NCBI GenBank assembly: GCA_039698075.1
Contig: JBDKTJ010000076.1
Coordinates: 1 to 64,000 of the forward strand
DNA length: 64,000 nucleotides
Reading direction: 5' to 3'
DNA from: JAJFVC01 sp039698075
Lineage (GTDB): Bacteria > Planctomycetota > Planctomycetia > Pirellulales > Thermoguttaceae
Shown: piece by piece, positions 15,701 through 25,714 of the stretch
Layout: each line of letters opens with the position of its first letter
Position numbering within the stretch: position 1 is the stretch's first letter
Translations under genes and position numbers: made by a program
The notes under the pieces: model-generated
The model's input: the letters and a program-made list of their open reading frames with translations, nothing else
Told to the model about the DNA's origin: nothing
Databases searched by the model: none

Positions 15701-16759
15701 TCAAAAAATGTTGGATTGGCCTTCAAAAACTTCTCCTCGCACCGCGTCGCCGCGTCCTTGGCCCGGCGTTCGACCGATCGCCGCAATCCGCTGGGCAAGA
15801 CATCGGTGGCACGTCCGGCCGGACTCGGCCACGCAGGCCTTTCCCGGATAAATTTCATACAGCGTGCGATATTCGGTCGGCGTCAAGTTCGGCATCACCA
15901 CATTGGCCCCGCGCAGCAATCCCAACTCGCGGCCCTCGTGGATGTTCAACGTCGCCAGCGCCGTCGTGGCCGGAATGTTCGCCCAAGGACACATCAACCG
16001 AGCCAGCGCCACCACCTTGTACGTCATCCGCTCCGTCGCCGGCGCTTGCTCGTCGACCGACGCCTCGGGCCACGCGGCCAGCGGCGTTTCCGGATGTCGC
16101 AAATACGGGCCCACGCCGATCATGTCGAGTTTCAACCGCGCGAACCACTCCAGGTCGTCGGCCAAGTCGTCGTACGTCTGACCGGGAATGCCGATCATCA
16201 CGCCGCTGCCCACTTCGTAACCAAGCTGCAGCAACCGGCCGAGCAACTCGAACCGATCGAATTGTTGGCCGGGCCGCGACGGATGGATGCGCTCGTACAA
16301 CGCCCGATTCGACGTCTCGAACCGCAACAAGTAACGATCCGCCCCGGCGTCTCGCCACAGGGCCAACTCGTCCGGCTCGCGCTCGCCAAGACTCAACGTC
16401 ACGGCCAGCGGCGTCTCCGCCTTGATCCGACGCACCAACCCGGCCACCCATTCCGCGGAAAGTCCCAAATCCTCGCCCGACTGAAGCACCACCGTGCCGT
16501 AGCCGAACTCGACGGCCTGCCGAACGCAGCCCATCACCTCGTCGTCCGACATCCGATAGCGAGCCAGCGACCGATGGTCGGCCCGCAGCCCGCAATAGCC
16601 GCACTGCCGCCGACAATAGTTCGACACCTCGATCAGCCCGCGCAGATGCACTTGGTCGCCGACCGTCCGGCGTCGCGTCTGATCGGCCAGCCGCCAAAGT
16701 TCGGCCAGCCGTTCGGGGTCGGTTGTACGAAGCCAGTCTAAAAGGTCGCCACGGTGCAT
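15701..16759 (-). CDS. hydE: [FeFe]-hydrogenase maturase HydE (radical SAM)
   Basis: 352 residues from ATG 16759 (MHRGDLLDWLRTTDPERL), which matches the usual HydE length; an in-frame ATG at 16795 adds 12 residues and neither has a strong ribosome site. Radical SAM motif CRRQCGYC sits near residue 51. VVLQSGEDLGLS, GADRYLLRFETSN, GSGVMIGIPGQTYDDLADDL and GANVVMPNLTPTEYR closely follow known HydE sequences. The C-terminus also has CVAESGRTCHRC, where some HydE proteins carry an auxiliary cluster. HydE processes the HydG-derived iron synthon. First gene of hydEG-aspA-hydF; divergent from the LarA-family gene. Confidence 0.94.
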   Translation of the reverse strand: MHRGDLLDWLRTTDPERLAELWRLADQTRRRTVGDQVHLRGLIEVSNYCRRQCGYCGLRADHRSLARYRMSDDEVMGCVRQAVEFGYGTVVLQSGEDLGLSAEWVAGLVRRIKAETPLAVTLSLGEREPDELALWRDAGADRYLLRFETSNRALYERIHPSRPGQQFDRFELLGRLLQLGYEVGSGVMIGIPGQTYDDLADDLEWFARLKLDMIGVGPYLRHPETPLAAWPEASVDEQAPATERMTYKVVALARLMCPWANIPATTALATLNIHEGRELGLLRGANVVMPNLTPTEYRTLYEIYPGKACVAESGRTCHRCLAQRIAAIGRTPGQGRGDAVRGEVFEGQSNIF

Positions 16760-16977
16760 AAAATCAGTCGGTTTGTTGATCGCGTAACACTTCATTATAC
16801 GCAGACAGCCTCCGACCGGAAATTGCCGCCATGTTTTTTTGATTTTTTGAATTTTGGGGATTTTTTGGGGGGCCCGCTCCACTAGGGTGAACTAGAGAAC
16901 GGACTGGCAACATCCCGCGCATCGTGGTACGCTGAGGGGAGATAAGCGGTTTCGTCCACCAACCCCCGACACGTTCC

Positions 16978-18255
16978 ATGACCACGTATTTTGCCCAAGG
17001 TTCGTCGCAAACCGATTTCAGCCGCGAGGACCTCCGCCGGATCCTTTTCGAGACGTTTCAGAAACTCGAACCTCGCCACAAGGTGTTGGCCCTGCCGCCC
17101 GATTTCACCCGGGCCAACAGCATGGCCGGCCCGATCTGCTCGATGACCTACGAGTATTTCCGCGACCGGCTGGTCGACGTGATGCCGGCCCTGGGCACGC
17201 ACGTGGCCATGCCCGACTGGCAGTTGGATCGGATGTTCGAGGGCGTGCCGAAATCGCTGTTCCGCGTCCACGATTGGCGACGCGATGTGGTCACCATCGG
17301 CACGGTGCCCGCCGAGTTCGTCTCGCAAGTGACCGAGGGCATTTACCAAAAACCCTGGCCCGCCCAGCTCAACCGCCTCGTGTGGCAGGGCGGCCACGAC
17401 CTGATCCTTTCGATCGGCCAGGTGGTGCCGCACGAAGTGATCGGCATGGCCAACTACAACAAAAATCTGTTCGTCGGCACGGGCGGATCTTCCGGCATCA
17501 ACGAAAGCCACTTCATCGGCGCGGCCTACGGCATGGAGCGCATGATGGGCCGAGCCGACACCCCGCTGCGCAAAATCCTGAACTACGCCCAGGACCATTT
17601 TTGCAAACACCTGCCGCTGGCGTTCATCCTGACCGTGATCGGCCCGCGCGACGACGGCACGTTGGCCGTGCGCGGATTGTTCATCGGCGACGACGTCGAG
17701 TGCTTTGAAAAAGCCGCCGCGCTGTCGGTCCGGGTCAATTTCACGATCCTCGACGAGCCGATCTCGAAAGTGGTCGTCTATCTCGATCCCGAAGAGTTCC
17801 ACAGCACTTGGTTGGGCAACAAGTCGATCTATCGCACGCGCATGGCCATCGCCGACCGCGGCGAGCTGGTCGTTCTGGGCCCCAGCGTCGGCACGTTCGG
17901 CGAGGATCCCGAAATCGACCGCATGATCCGCAAATACGGATATCGCACGACGCCCGAGATCATGCGATTCGTCCGCGAGACCGACGATCTGCCGAAGAAT
18001 CTGTCGGCGGCGGCCCATCTGATTCACGGCTCGTCCGAGGGGCGTTTCACGATCACCTACTGCCCCGGCAAATTGAGCCGCGAAGAAATCGAATCGGTCG
18101 GCTATCGCTACGGCGAGCTGGAGCCGATGTTGCGGCGTTACGACCCCAAAAAACTGCGCGACGGCTGGAACACCCTGCCCGACGGCGAGCGGATTTACTA
18201 CATCAGCAACCCGGCGTTGGGTCTTTGGGCCTACCGCGGCCGACTGCCGGCCTGA
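16978..18255 (+). CDS. LarA-family protein (nickel-dependent racemase-like, DUF2088)
   Basis: 425 residues from ATG 16978. The N-terminal half shows the lactate-racemase layout: LPPDFTRANS (the DxTR element), GTHVAMPDWQLDRMF, then ILSIGQVVPHEVIGMANYNK with a lysine near residue 162 placed like the cofactor-linked Lys of LarA, and GTGGSSGINESHFIG with a conserved His. LarA binds a nickel-pincer nucleotide and racemises or epimerises 2-hydroxyacids; paralogues act on other hydroxyacids and many are uncharacterised. No larB/C/E cofactor genes are in view. Divergent from hydE with a gap of about 220 bp; a weak promoter (CTGGCA 16904-16909, 18 bp, TACGCT 16928-16933) may serve it. Confidence 0.82.
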   Translation: MTTYFAQGSSQTDFSREDLRRILFETFQKLEPRHKVLALPPDFTRANSMAGPICSMTYEYFRDRLVDVMPALGTHVAMPDWQLDRMFEGVPKSLFRVHDWRRDVVTIGTVPAEFVSQVTEGIYQKPWPAQLNRLVWQGGHDLILSIGQVVPHEVIGMANYNKNLFVGTGGSSGINESHFIGAAYGMERMMGRADTPLRKILNYAQDHFCKHLPLAFILTVIGPRDDGTLAVRGLFIGDDVECFEKAAALSVRVNFTILDEPISKVVVYLDPEEFHSTWLGNKSIYRTRMAIADRGELVVLGPSVGTFGEDPEIDRMIRKYGYRTTPEIMRFVRETDDLPKNLSAAAHLIHGSSEGRFTITYCPGKLSREEIESVGYRYGELEPMLRRYDPKKLRDGWNTLPDGERIYYISNPALGLWAYRGRLPA

Positions 18256-18259
18256 CGCA

Positions 18260-21200
18260 TCACTCGAGCATCTGCTGAATCTGCCGTTCGATCTCGGCCT
18301 TGGAGAGTCGCACGCGCGGGATGCGGGCCAGCGGGTCGAGCAGGTCTTCGTCCTCGTCGTCCGACGGCCACGGCAGCCGATCCAATTCCTGCTCCAATGC
18401 GTCCAACCAGCCGGGCAACTCGAACCCCGCCCCGGCCGGCTCTTGCGTGAACCGCGCGATGCGCTCCTCCAACTCCCGCAACACCACCGGCTCGCGTCCC
18501 TGGCGAATCTCTTCGACCGCGGGCCGCAACAACGCCCGAAGCTGATCGATCTCCAACGGACGAATGAACCGCCCGCTGAAATGCTCGGCGATGCTCGGCA
18601 ACTGCATTCCGTACTTTTTGCACAGACGCCGGAATCGCTGGAGATGCTCCTCGGCGATCGGAGCGGTCCGTTCGGCCACGGCCCGTCGCCACGTCTCGGC
18701 CGCGCGACCGCATCCGCGTCGGACCAGCACCTCGTGGGCCAACACCACCGGCCGCAGATTCCACGCCAGCCGATCGTAGTTGGTCCGCAAACGCAAGAAA
18801 TCCAACAGCGTGTACAGCATGTCGCCGCGGTCCGACTGCGTCGTGATGCTGTTGTAATCGACGTACTCGCCGTAGTTCTCGACCACCGCCTCGATGGCGA
18901 TCGACAGCCAATGGGCGGCCTCGTCCAGCGAAACGGCGCTCTGCAACTCGCCCAACAGACGAAACTCCTCGTCCGGATCCGGCTCCTCAACCAAATTTTC
19001 GAGATACTCCCGCACGCCTTGATGCAGAATGCCGCGCAGGTTGCCGAGATTCAAAAACCGCTGCGTGAACAAATCGGCGCCGTAACGCTCGATGAATTGC
19101 TTCAAGGGACGCCACTGCTGCGCGTCGTTCACGGTTTCGAGGACCGACAACCGCACCCCGTGGCTGTGCATCAGCCAATAGCGAAGCAACAATTCGATCA
19201 GCCGCTCCAATTCCTCGATCAGCGCGCCGTCGTCCCCGTCGTCTTTCCACCGCGCCGCCGAGGCGACCAGACACTGCGTCATCGACCGGCAAGCGATCTC
19301 GAACGCGCGATCGAACTCGGTGATCGCCCCCGGCCCGACCGGATGCGCGATCTCCATCCGATGCGCGGTTTCCAGCAGTTGGCACGTCTCGACCAACAGC
19401 CCCAGCCGCGGCAAATAGGTCAGCAACCGCCGCAACACAAATTGCAGTTCGCGCGACGCGACGATGCGCTGCGGATTGCCGCCCCGGGCCAGCGCGACGT
19501 ACAACAACGGCTGTTTTTCGAGCGCCGGCAGCAGCCCGGGCCACGCGCGTCGCACCGCCTCGGCGTCGCCGTGCAACAGGGCCGCCAACACCACGCCCGC
19601 CTGCTGCTCCCACGCGATCGGCTGGTCGCCCTTCGGCGGATGGGTCATCGCCGCGCGAATCATCCGCGCCGCGTCGCCCGTTTCGACGCACGCCTCGATG
19701 ATCTCCTCCGACAGCGTCTCCTTGACGCTGCGCCGCTGATCGTATTCGACCAGCGACTCCTGCGTGCCGCGCGGCGAAGGAATGCGATAGCGATGCACGG
19801 CGGCCAGCAACTCGCCCAACCGTCGGCGATTGTCCTCGGCCTGCCGCAGCCAGGCGCCGAGCGACTCGTCCCGATTCGCCACATCCGCCGTTTCGGACGC
19901 CGTGGCGCAAAGTTTCCACAATTGCGCGACCGTGGTCAAAAAGTTCAGCCGATTGACGATCCGCTCCGCCTCGCCGACCAACTCGAAATCGACGCCGTCG
20001 TCGCCCGTCTCGAACATCTCGCCTTCGACGCCGTCGTCCGCGCTGTCGCGATACGTGACGTGCTCATAGGCCGCGCCGAACAGATCGCTCTCGTCGTCCT
20101 CCTCTTCCTCCTCCTCTTCCTCCTCGGGCTGCTGTTCCGTCATCAGACCGCCCCCAAGCACTCCGGCCGCCATTTCAAAATGCGGCGGCTGCCAATACTC
20201 CTCCGCATTAGCCTCCAAAAAGTCCAAAAACTTTCGGGCCAGCGGCCACCGTTGCTCGGGCGGAACCGCCGGCTCGCTCTTCGACGCCGATTTCGACTTC
20301 TCGTCCTTCTCGTCCGCGTCGCGCTGCCAAAGATCTTCCATCCAAAGCAACGCCAGATCGTGAAACGAATAATCCTCCTCGACCAGCGGAATCTCGTCGG
20401 CCTGGCTGAGCCACTGCATCAGCAGGGACATCGCCGCCACCGGATCGCGGCGGTCCAACAGCGTTTCAATCACCAGCGCGTAGGACTTCGGCGCGTGAAA
20501 CTCGGCCACGTGTCGCCGCCAAAACGCGACGTCGCCCGCCTCCGCCCCGCCTTGATGCCACGCCCGAAGCGCCGCCGCCACATGCTCAGCCGACTCCAAC
20601 GTCGCCTGACCCGACAGCCCGTCGACCGAGTCGATCTCGACCACGGCGAACCGATCCCACCACCGGGCCAGATGGCTCAATTGCTCGAAAAGCGATTCCT
20701 GCAGCGCCGTGTCGCCCGTGGCCGCCGCCGATTTCACGATCCGCACGTACAACGTGAAAATGTCCGCGATCATGTCCAGCAAATCATCGACCCGATGGTC
20801 GTGGATGCTGTTTTCCAACGCCGGAAACAGGCTGTATTGGCCGCCGAACCCCAACACGTTCCACGGATCGACCATCGCCCCGCATTCGATCGCCCGATGC
20901 AGCAACTCCTCGACCGGCGGCAACTCGGCCGCGGCGTCGGCCAACCGGCCCTGATCGATCGCCAGATGCGCGGTCGAAAGCCGGCAGCGAATGTCGCACG
21001 CCATCCGCGCCGACGCGACCGGCACCACCGCCGCCTGTTGAGCCGCCGCGCTGGTGTAGCCGATCGCCGCGAACAGTTGCGCCACATGCACGTGCTGCAA
21101 CTGCAACGCCCGGCGATTCGCCAAATATTGGTTGAAATGCTGACGCGCTCCGCCGAACGGCTGATGCAGCGCCAGCGATTCCGCCCGCAACCGCTCGGCG

Positions 21201-22222
21201 TGCGGACCCGTCATTTTCTGAAGCAAGTTCTCGTAAAAAACGTCTCGATACACCGCAATCTTCTCGACCAGCGTCGACAATGTCACCGTCGAATCGTGCG
21301 CGTCGGGCCGACTGCCGCTGACGCCCGAGCCCATCAACATCGTGCCGGCCAAAACCGACGCCTCCTCGAAAAGCACCTGCGAGTCCGACAGCCGACCGTG
21401 ATGGCGAAGCCGGTCCACCATCGCGTCCAACGACGCCTGCTGCAACACGAACCGGCGGCTTCGGCCCGCGTTGTCCAGATGGTTCATGTCCCACTGGCCG
21501 AACAAATAGTTCGGACGCTTGTTCACCGGGTGGTCGAAATCGTAGGCCCGCGGGTCCATCGCCAGTTCGTCGAGTTGCTCGGGCACGAACGACGCCTCGA
21601 ACAGCATCGCGGGATCGGTCGCGTCCAAAATGGCCATCGCCGTTTCGATCAACGCTTGATAGGGACCGGGCGCGGCGCCCGCCTCACGAATCCACAACGG
21701 AATCGGACGGACCCACTCGTGCGGATAGGGCTGAATCTTCTGCTCGGTCCGCAACACCGCCACCGGCCGATGCCCGAGATAATCGTTCAACTGATGGACC
21801 GCGCCCGAGACGATCCGATCCGTCTCGGACCACGGCGGCCCCTGCTGCAACACCGCCTCGCACATCCGCCCGACGAAAAACGGCTGGAACAGCGACTCCT
21901 CGGTCTGGTGAAACAACAGGTCGCGATGGAACTCGCGGTAGGCCGGCAGCGCCGCCTCAAACACCAGCGTCAACACCGCCTCGGCCTGATCGACCTTGCG
22001 AAAGATGTCCGACCCGCCGCGGACAGACTGCAACATGTCGACGAGCGTTCTGCCGACCGTCCGCCACACCGGCCGCGCCGCGTCCCCGACCGCCTCGACT
22101 CGGCCGAACAACTCGGCCAAATTCTTCAGGAACTGCGGGTCCGACGTGCCCGACGAAAAGTTCAGATAACCCAAGATGTCCTGGATCAGCGAACTCACAT
22201 CGCCCAGTAGGGTGGGGTCCAT
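18260..22222 (-). CDS. Very large conserved-type protein of unknown function (1320 aa)
   Basis: 1320 residues, not recognised. No signal peptide or transmembrane segment is apparent; composition is strongly helical, with Leu/Ala/Glu/Arg-rich repeats that look like an alpha-solenoid. A near-pure acidic run of about 15 residues (EEEEEEEEEDDESD) lies around residue 700, where a linker (DEKDEKSKSASKSEPAVPPE) also occurs, dividing the protein into two helical halves. The C-terminus is again acidic (PSDDEDEDLLDPL) before a terminal helix. Codon use matches its neighbours, and the frame is intact over 4 kb, so it is a real gene. It is convergent with the LarA-family gene, only 4 bp apart. Intracellular scaffold is the most one can infer. 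Confidence 0.85.
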   Translation of the reverse strand: MDPTLLGDVSSLIQDILGYLNFSSGTSDPQFLKNLAELFGRVEAVGDAARPVWRTVGRTLVDMLQSVRGGSDIFRKVDQAEAVLTLVFEAALPAYREFHRDLLFHQTEESLFQPFFVGRMCEAVLQQGPPWSETDRIVSGAVHQLNDYLGHRPVAVLRTEQKIQPYPHEWVRPIPLWIREAGAAPGPYQALIETAMAILDATDPAMLFEASFVPEQLDELAMDPRAYDFDHPVNKRPNYLFGQWDMNHLDNAGRSRRFVLQQASLDAMVDRLRHHGRLSDSQVLFEEASVLAGTMLMGSGVSGSRPDAHDSTVTLSTLVEKIAVYRDVFYENLLQKMTGPHAERLRAESLALHQPFGGARQHFNQYLANRRALQLQHVHVAQLFAAIGYTSAAAQQAAVVPVASARMACDIRCRLSTAHLAIDQGRLADAAAELPPVEELLHRAIECGAMVDPWNVLGFGGQYSLFPALENSIHDHRVDDLLDMIADIFTLYVRIVKSAAATGDTALQESLFEQLSHLARWWDRFAVVEIDSVDGLSGQATLESAEHVAAALRAWHQGGAEAGDVAFWRRHVAEFHAPKSYALVIETLLDRRDPVAAMSLLMQWLSQADEIPLVEEDYSFHDLALLWMEDLWQRDADEKDEKSKSASKSEPAVPPEQRWPLARKFLDFLEANAEEYWQPPHFEMAAGVLGGGLMTEQQPEEEEEEEEEDDESDLFGAAYEHVTYRDSADDGVEGEMFETGDDGVDFELVGEAERIVNRLNFLTTVAQLWKLCATASETADVANRDESLGAWLRQAEDNRRRLGELLAAVHRYRIPSPRGTQESLVEYDQRRSVKETLSEEIIEACVETGDAARMIRAAMTHPPKGDQPIAWEQQAGVVLAALLHGDAEAVRRAWPGLLPALEKQPLLYVALARGGNPQRIVASRELQFVLRRLLTYLPRLGLLVETCQLLETAHRMEIAHPVGPGAITEFDRAFEIACRSMTQCLVASAARWKDDGDDGALIEELERLIELLLRYWLMHSHGVRLSVLETVNDAQQWRPLKQFIERYGADLFTQRFLNLGNLRGILHQGVREYLENLVEEPDPDEEFRLLGELQSAVSLDEAAHWLSIAIEAVVENYGEYVDYNSITTQSDRGDMLYTLLDFLRLRTNYDRLAWNLRPVVLAHEVLVRRGCGRAAETWRRAVAERTAPIAEEHLQRFRRLCKKYGMQLPSIAEHFSGRFIRPLEIDQLRALLRPAVEEIRQGREPVVLRELEERIARFTQEPAGAGFELPGWLDALEQELDRLPWPSDDEDEDLLDPLARIPRVRLSKAEIERQIQQMLE

Positions 22223-22503
22223 GGCCGTGGCTCTCTGCGGGTCAACCGAAACCCCCTCGAGGATCGCAAAACCCTGTCCGACTCAGGGACCGCCCGATCC
22301 ATCAAGGAAAGCCCCTTATGGTAGGTGGTCAACGCGTTCTCGTCTAGCGGCCCGAGGAAAACAGCCAAAATCACCCACAGCGAGTGATGCCATCCCGCCC
22401 ACAATGGTTTTTCGGACGTTTTTGACGTGCTTTTTCGCCCGCGTGAGGTTATGATAGAGGGGCTAAATCGGTAAAATGCGATCACTGCAAGGACACCGGA
22501 ACC

Positions 22504-23925
22504 ATGCCCCGATGTTTTTTGGGCGCTGCGGCGTTCAGCGCCGCCGTCTGCTGCTGTTTTTGTTGTTGCAACCCCGCCCGAGCCGCCGAGCGTGAGCTGA
22601 TCTCCGAACCGACGGCCGCCCGGCACGGTCTGACCCGCCCCTGGTTCACGCAGGCCCAATTGGATCAAGGCCGCGGACGGCTGCGCGCCATGGTGCTCAG
22701 CGGCGGCGTTCTCTACGTGCAAACCGACGGCGCCGTGTTCGAGGCGATCGACGCCGAGACGGGCCGGATGCTTTGGCGAAAACAGGTCGGCCGTCGCGAC
22801 CGGTTGACCATGCCGCCCGGCGTCGGACACGACGTGCTGGCCGTCCTGAACGGCTCGCACATGTACGTTCTCAACCGGATGACCGGCGAAATGCTTTACG
22901 ACAAAGAGGTCGGCGGCGCGCCCAGCGCCGCGCCGGGCGTAAGCGACACGCGCGTCTACGTCCCGTTGACGTCCGGTCGCGTCGAGGCCTATCGTTGGGC
23001 CCCGCCGCCCCAAGCCGCGCCCGACGCCAACGAAAAGGCCGACGAGAAGACCGACAAGAAGAAGGGCAAAGACTCGGGGGACGATGACTTTCTCAAAAAA
23101 GCCCTCAACGCCGAGGAACAACGCAGGAATGAACTCGAGCAGCGCGCCCGTTGGGTGCCGCCGTTGTTCTGCCAATCGAGCAAGCCGGTCCTCACGCAAC
23201 CCCGCATCACGCGGCAAAACGCCGACGAAGAATACTCCGTGTGGTCGACCGACCGCGGACTGCTGAACATCACGCGCATCGACCGCAAGGCGGAAGACCT
23301 GCTCGCGCTGGCGTATCGGTTGGAGACCAAGGCTCCGGTGGTGGGCCGCCCGGCCTATTTGCCGCCCGACCCGAAAATCAAGGGCGACTCCGGTCTGATT
23401 CTCGCCGCCTCGCGCGACGGCTTCGTGCATGTGATCCGCCAAAAAGACGGAAGACTCGCCTGGCGATTTTCCACCGGCGATCCGGTCCTTGAGCCGCCCG
23501 TGGTCGTCGATCTTCGGGTGTACGTCTGCACCCAACTGGGCGGAATGTACTGCCTGGCCGCCAACGACGGCCGAGTCGCGTGGTTCGCGCCCCGCGCCGT
23601 TCAACTGGTCGCCGTCAGCAAGACGAAAGTCTACGCCGCCGACCGCACCGGCCGTTTGCTGGTGCTCGACGGCGCCACGGGCAAGCTGCTCGACACGCTG
23701 CCGACCATCGGTCTGCCGCTCAAACTGCGGAACGACGAAACCGATCGCATCTATCTCGCCGACGACTTAGGCCTGATCCAGTGCCTCCACGAGCCCGAAC
23801 AGCACGAGCCGATCCTCCACGGCAAGGACCGCCGGCAGGCCGAACAAATTCAGTCGGAAGAAACCAAAAAGGGCGAAACGAAGAAACCGGCCGCCAAGAA
23901 ACCGGCCGCCAAGAGTTCCAAATAA
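22504..23925 (+). CDS. Exported PQQ-like beta-propeller protein with Lys/Ala tail
   Basis: 473 residues from ATG 22504. Signal peptide with an unusual cysteine-rich core (AAVCCCFCCCNPARA). The mature protein has outer-membrane-assembly/PQQ-like propeller repeats: LYVQTDGAVFEAIDAETGRM, VLNGSHMYVLNRMTGEMLYD, LILAASRDGFVHVIRQKDGR, GGMYCLAANDGRVAWF, VYAADRTGRLLVLDGATGKL. A charged insertion (residues about 175-215, KADEKTDKKKGK) interrupts the repeats and the C-terminus is KKGETKKPAAKKPAAKSSK, a tail of histone H1-like composition. Such single-propeller exported proteins are abundant in planctomycetes; function unknown. No PQQ ligands can be assigned. Confidence 0.85.
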   Translation: MPRCFLGAAAFSAAVCCCFCCCNPARAAERELISEPTAARHGLTRPWFTQAQLDQGRGRLRAMVLSGGVLYVQTDGAVFEAIDAETGRMLWRKQVGRRDRLTMPPGVGHDVLAVLNGSHMYVLNRMTGEMLYDKEVGGAPSAAPGVSDTRVYVPLTSGRVEAYRWAPPPQAAPDANEKADEKTDKKKGKDSGDDDFLKKALNAEEQRRNELEQRARWVPPLFCQSSKPVLTQPRITRQNADEEYSVWSTDRGLLNITRIDRKAEDLLALAYRLETKAPVVGRPAYLPPDPKIKGDSGLILAASRDGFVHVIRQKDGRLAWRFSTGDPVLEPPVVVDLRVYVCTQLGGMYCLAANDGRVAWFAPRAVQLVAVSKTKVYAADRTGRLLVLDGATGKLLDTLPTIGLPLKLRNDETDRIYLADDLGLIQCLHEPEQHEPILHGKDRRQAEQIQSEETKKGETKKPAAKKPAAKSSK

Positions 23926-24086
23926 GACGCGTCCCTGCTTGAAAACGCGTGACGGTTTGCGATCGCCGTTGCGTCCCACCCACCGACGGCCACTCCAAAG
24001 CCTCCCGTCGGGGGCCTTGACCGTCGAACTGAAAACTCGTAAACCTTCGAATGGTCGATCTTTTTGTTCCCGAAGGGTGTGATGCC

Positions 24087-25655
24087 ATGGACTCGCCGCG
24101 TATTCAACGCGCTTTGATCAGTGTCAGCGACAAATTGGGCTTGGCCGACTTCGCCCGCGGCCTGATCGCCGCCGGAATCGAAATCTTCAGCACCGGCGGA
24201 ACCCGAAAACACCTCGAGACCGAGGGCATTCCCGTCCGCGACGTCTCCGAATACACCGGCTTTCCCGAAATGATGGACGGCCGGCTCAAGACCCTGCACC
24301 CCAAGGTCCACGGCGGCATCCTCTGTCGCCACGACAACCCCGAGGACATGCGCGCCTTGGCCGAGCACGGCATCTTGACCTTCGAGTTGGTCGTGGTCAA
24401 CCTCTATCCGTTCGAGGCCACGGTGGCCCGCAAAGACGTCGCCTACGACGAAGCGATCGAGAAGATCGACATCGGCGGTCCGACGCTGGTCCGCGCGGCC
24501 TCCAAAAACCACGCCTTCACAACGATCGCGACCGACGCCTCGCAATATTCGGAGATTCTCGAACAGATCACGGCCCACGGCTGCACCACGCTCGACTTGC
24601 GTCGCCGATTGGCCGGCGAGGCCTTCGCCCACACCGCCCGATACGATCAGGCCATCGCCGAGTTCTTCGCCGGCGAAAATCGCGTGGGTCCGTTCTCCGG
24701 CGCCGTCACGACCCGCTTCACCCGCAAAACCGTCCTGCGCTACGGCGAGAATCCGCATCAGCAGGCGGCCCTATACGCCCAGTCCGGCGCGTCGGGCGCC
24801 AACATCGTCTCCGCCCGGCAGCTTAACGGCAAGGAGCTTTCATACAATAACCTGCTGGACCTCGACAGCGCGTTGGGCATCGTCCGTCAATTCGCCGATC
24901 CGGCCGCGGTGGTCGTCAAGCACAACAATCCGTGCGGAGCCGCCGTGGCCGCCACACTGGCCGAGGCCCTGCAACGCGCCATGGAAGGCGATCCGCTCAG
25001 CGCGTTCGGCTCGGTCCTCGGTCTGAACCGCGACGTCGACGACGCGACCGCCGAGGTGTTGTCCGCGCCGGGGTTGTTCGTCGAGGCCATCGTCGCCCCG
25101 CGATTCGATCCCGTCGCGCTGCGCATCTTGACCACCAAGCCGAAATGGCGCAACAACGTCCGACTGATGGAGGTCGGCCAATTGGGTCCGTCGCCGGTCC
25201 ACTGGGTGTTTCGCTACCTCGACGGCGGCGCGCTGATGCAAGAGGCCGACGTCCTGCCCGATCCCGAGAATCTATGGCACGTCGTCACCGAGACCCAGCC
25301 GACCGACGCCCAGTCGGCCGACTTGCGGTTCGCCTGGGAGATGGTCCGACACGTAAAGTCGAACGCGATCGTGTTGTGCAAGGGCCAAATGTTGCTGGGC
25401 GCCGGGGCGGGCCAGATGAGCCGCGTCGATTCGACCGAAATCGCCATCAAGAAGGCGGGCGCACGGGTTGAGGGCTCCGTGCTCGCCTCCGACGCTTTTT
25501 TCCCGTTCCCGGACTCGATCGAACGGGCCGCCGCCGCCGGGGTGGCCGCCATCATTCAGCCAGGCGGCTCGAAAAACGACCCGGCCGTCCTTCAAGCCTG
25601 CAACCAATTCCATCTGCCGATGATCTTCACCGGCCGTCGACATTTTAAACACTAA
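24087..25655 (+). CDS. purH: Bifunctional AICAR transformylase / IMP cyclohydrolase PurH
   Basis: 522 residues from ATG 24087. The N-terminal IMP cyclohydrolase domain (about 1-200) begins with RALISVSDKLGLADFARGL and contains FSTGGTRKHLE and DGRLKTLHPKVHGGIL. The AICAR transformylase domain follows with LRYGENPHQQAALY, VVVKHNNPCGAAVA (catalytic Lys-His) and the C-terminal IIQPGGSKNDPAVLQACNQF and MIFTGRRHFKH. It performs the last two steps of de novo purine synthesis. Full length and intact; trpC follows 59 bp downstream on the same strand. Confidence 0.97.
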   Translation: MDSPRIQRALISVSDKLGLADFARGLIAAGIEIFSTGGTRKHLETEGIPVRDVSEYTGFPEMMDGRLKTLHPKVHGGILCRHDNPEDMRALAEHGILTFELVVVNLYPFEATVARKDVAYDEAIEKIDIGGPTLVRAASKNHAFTTIATDASQYSEILEQITAHGCTTLDLRRRLAGEAFAHTARYDQAIAEFFAGENRVGPFSGAVTTRFTRKTVLRYGENPHQQAALYAQSGASGANIVSARQLNGKELSYNNLLDLDSALGIVRQFADPAAVVVKHNNPCGAAVAATLAEALQRAMEGDPLSAFGSVLGLNRDVDDATAEVLSAPGLFVEAIVAPRFDPVALRILTTKPKWRNNVRLMEVGQLGPSPVHWVFRYLDGGALMQEADVLPDPENLWHVVTETQPTDAQSADLRFAWEMVRHVKSNAIVLCKGQMLLGAGAGQMSRVDSTEIAIKKAGARVEGSVLASDAFFPFPDSIERAAAAGVAAIIQPGGSKNDPAVLQACNQFHLPMIFTGRRHFKH

Positions 25656-25714
25656 GATTGCATTCCGAACGCGCGTCGGAAACGAGTCGCAAGAAAACTC
25701 GAAAGAAAAAGGCC

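Noticed and set aside
16882..18990. 702-codon minus-strand frame covering the LarA-family gene
   Set aside because: Antisense in its larger part to a recognised LarA-family protein and out of frame with the 1320-residue gene for the rest.
18443..22210. 1255-codon open frame on the plus strand
   Set aside because: It is the exact antisense of the 1320-residue gene; its translation is Arg/Gln/His-rich with no domain. High-GC coding DNA produces such mirror frames.
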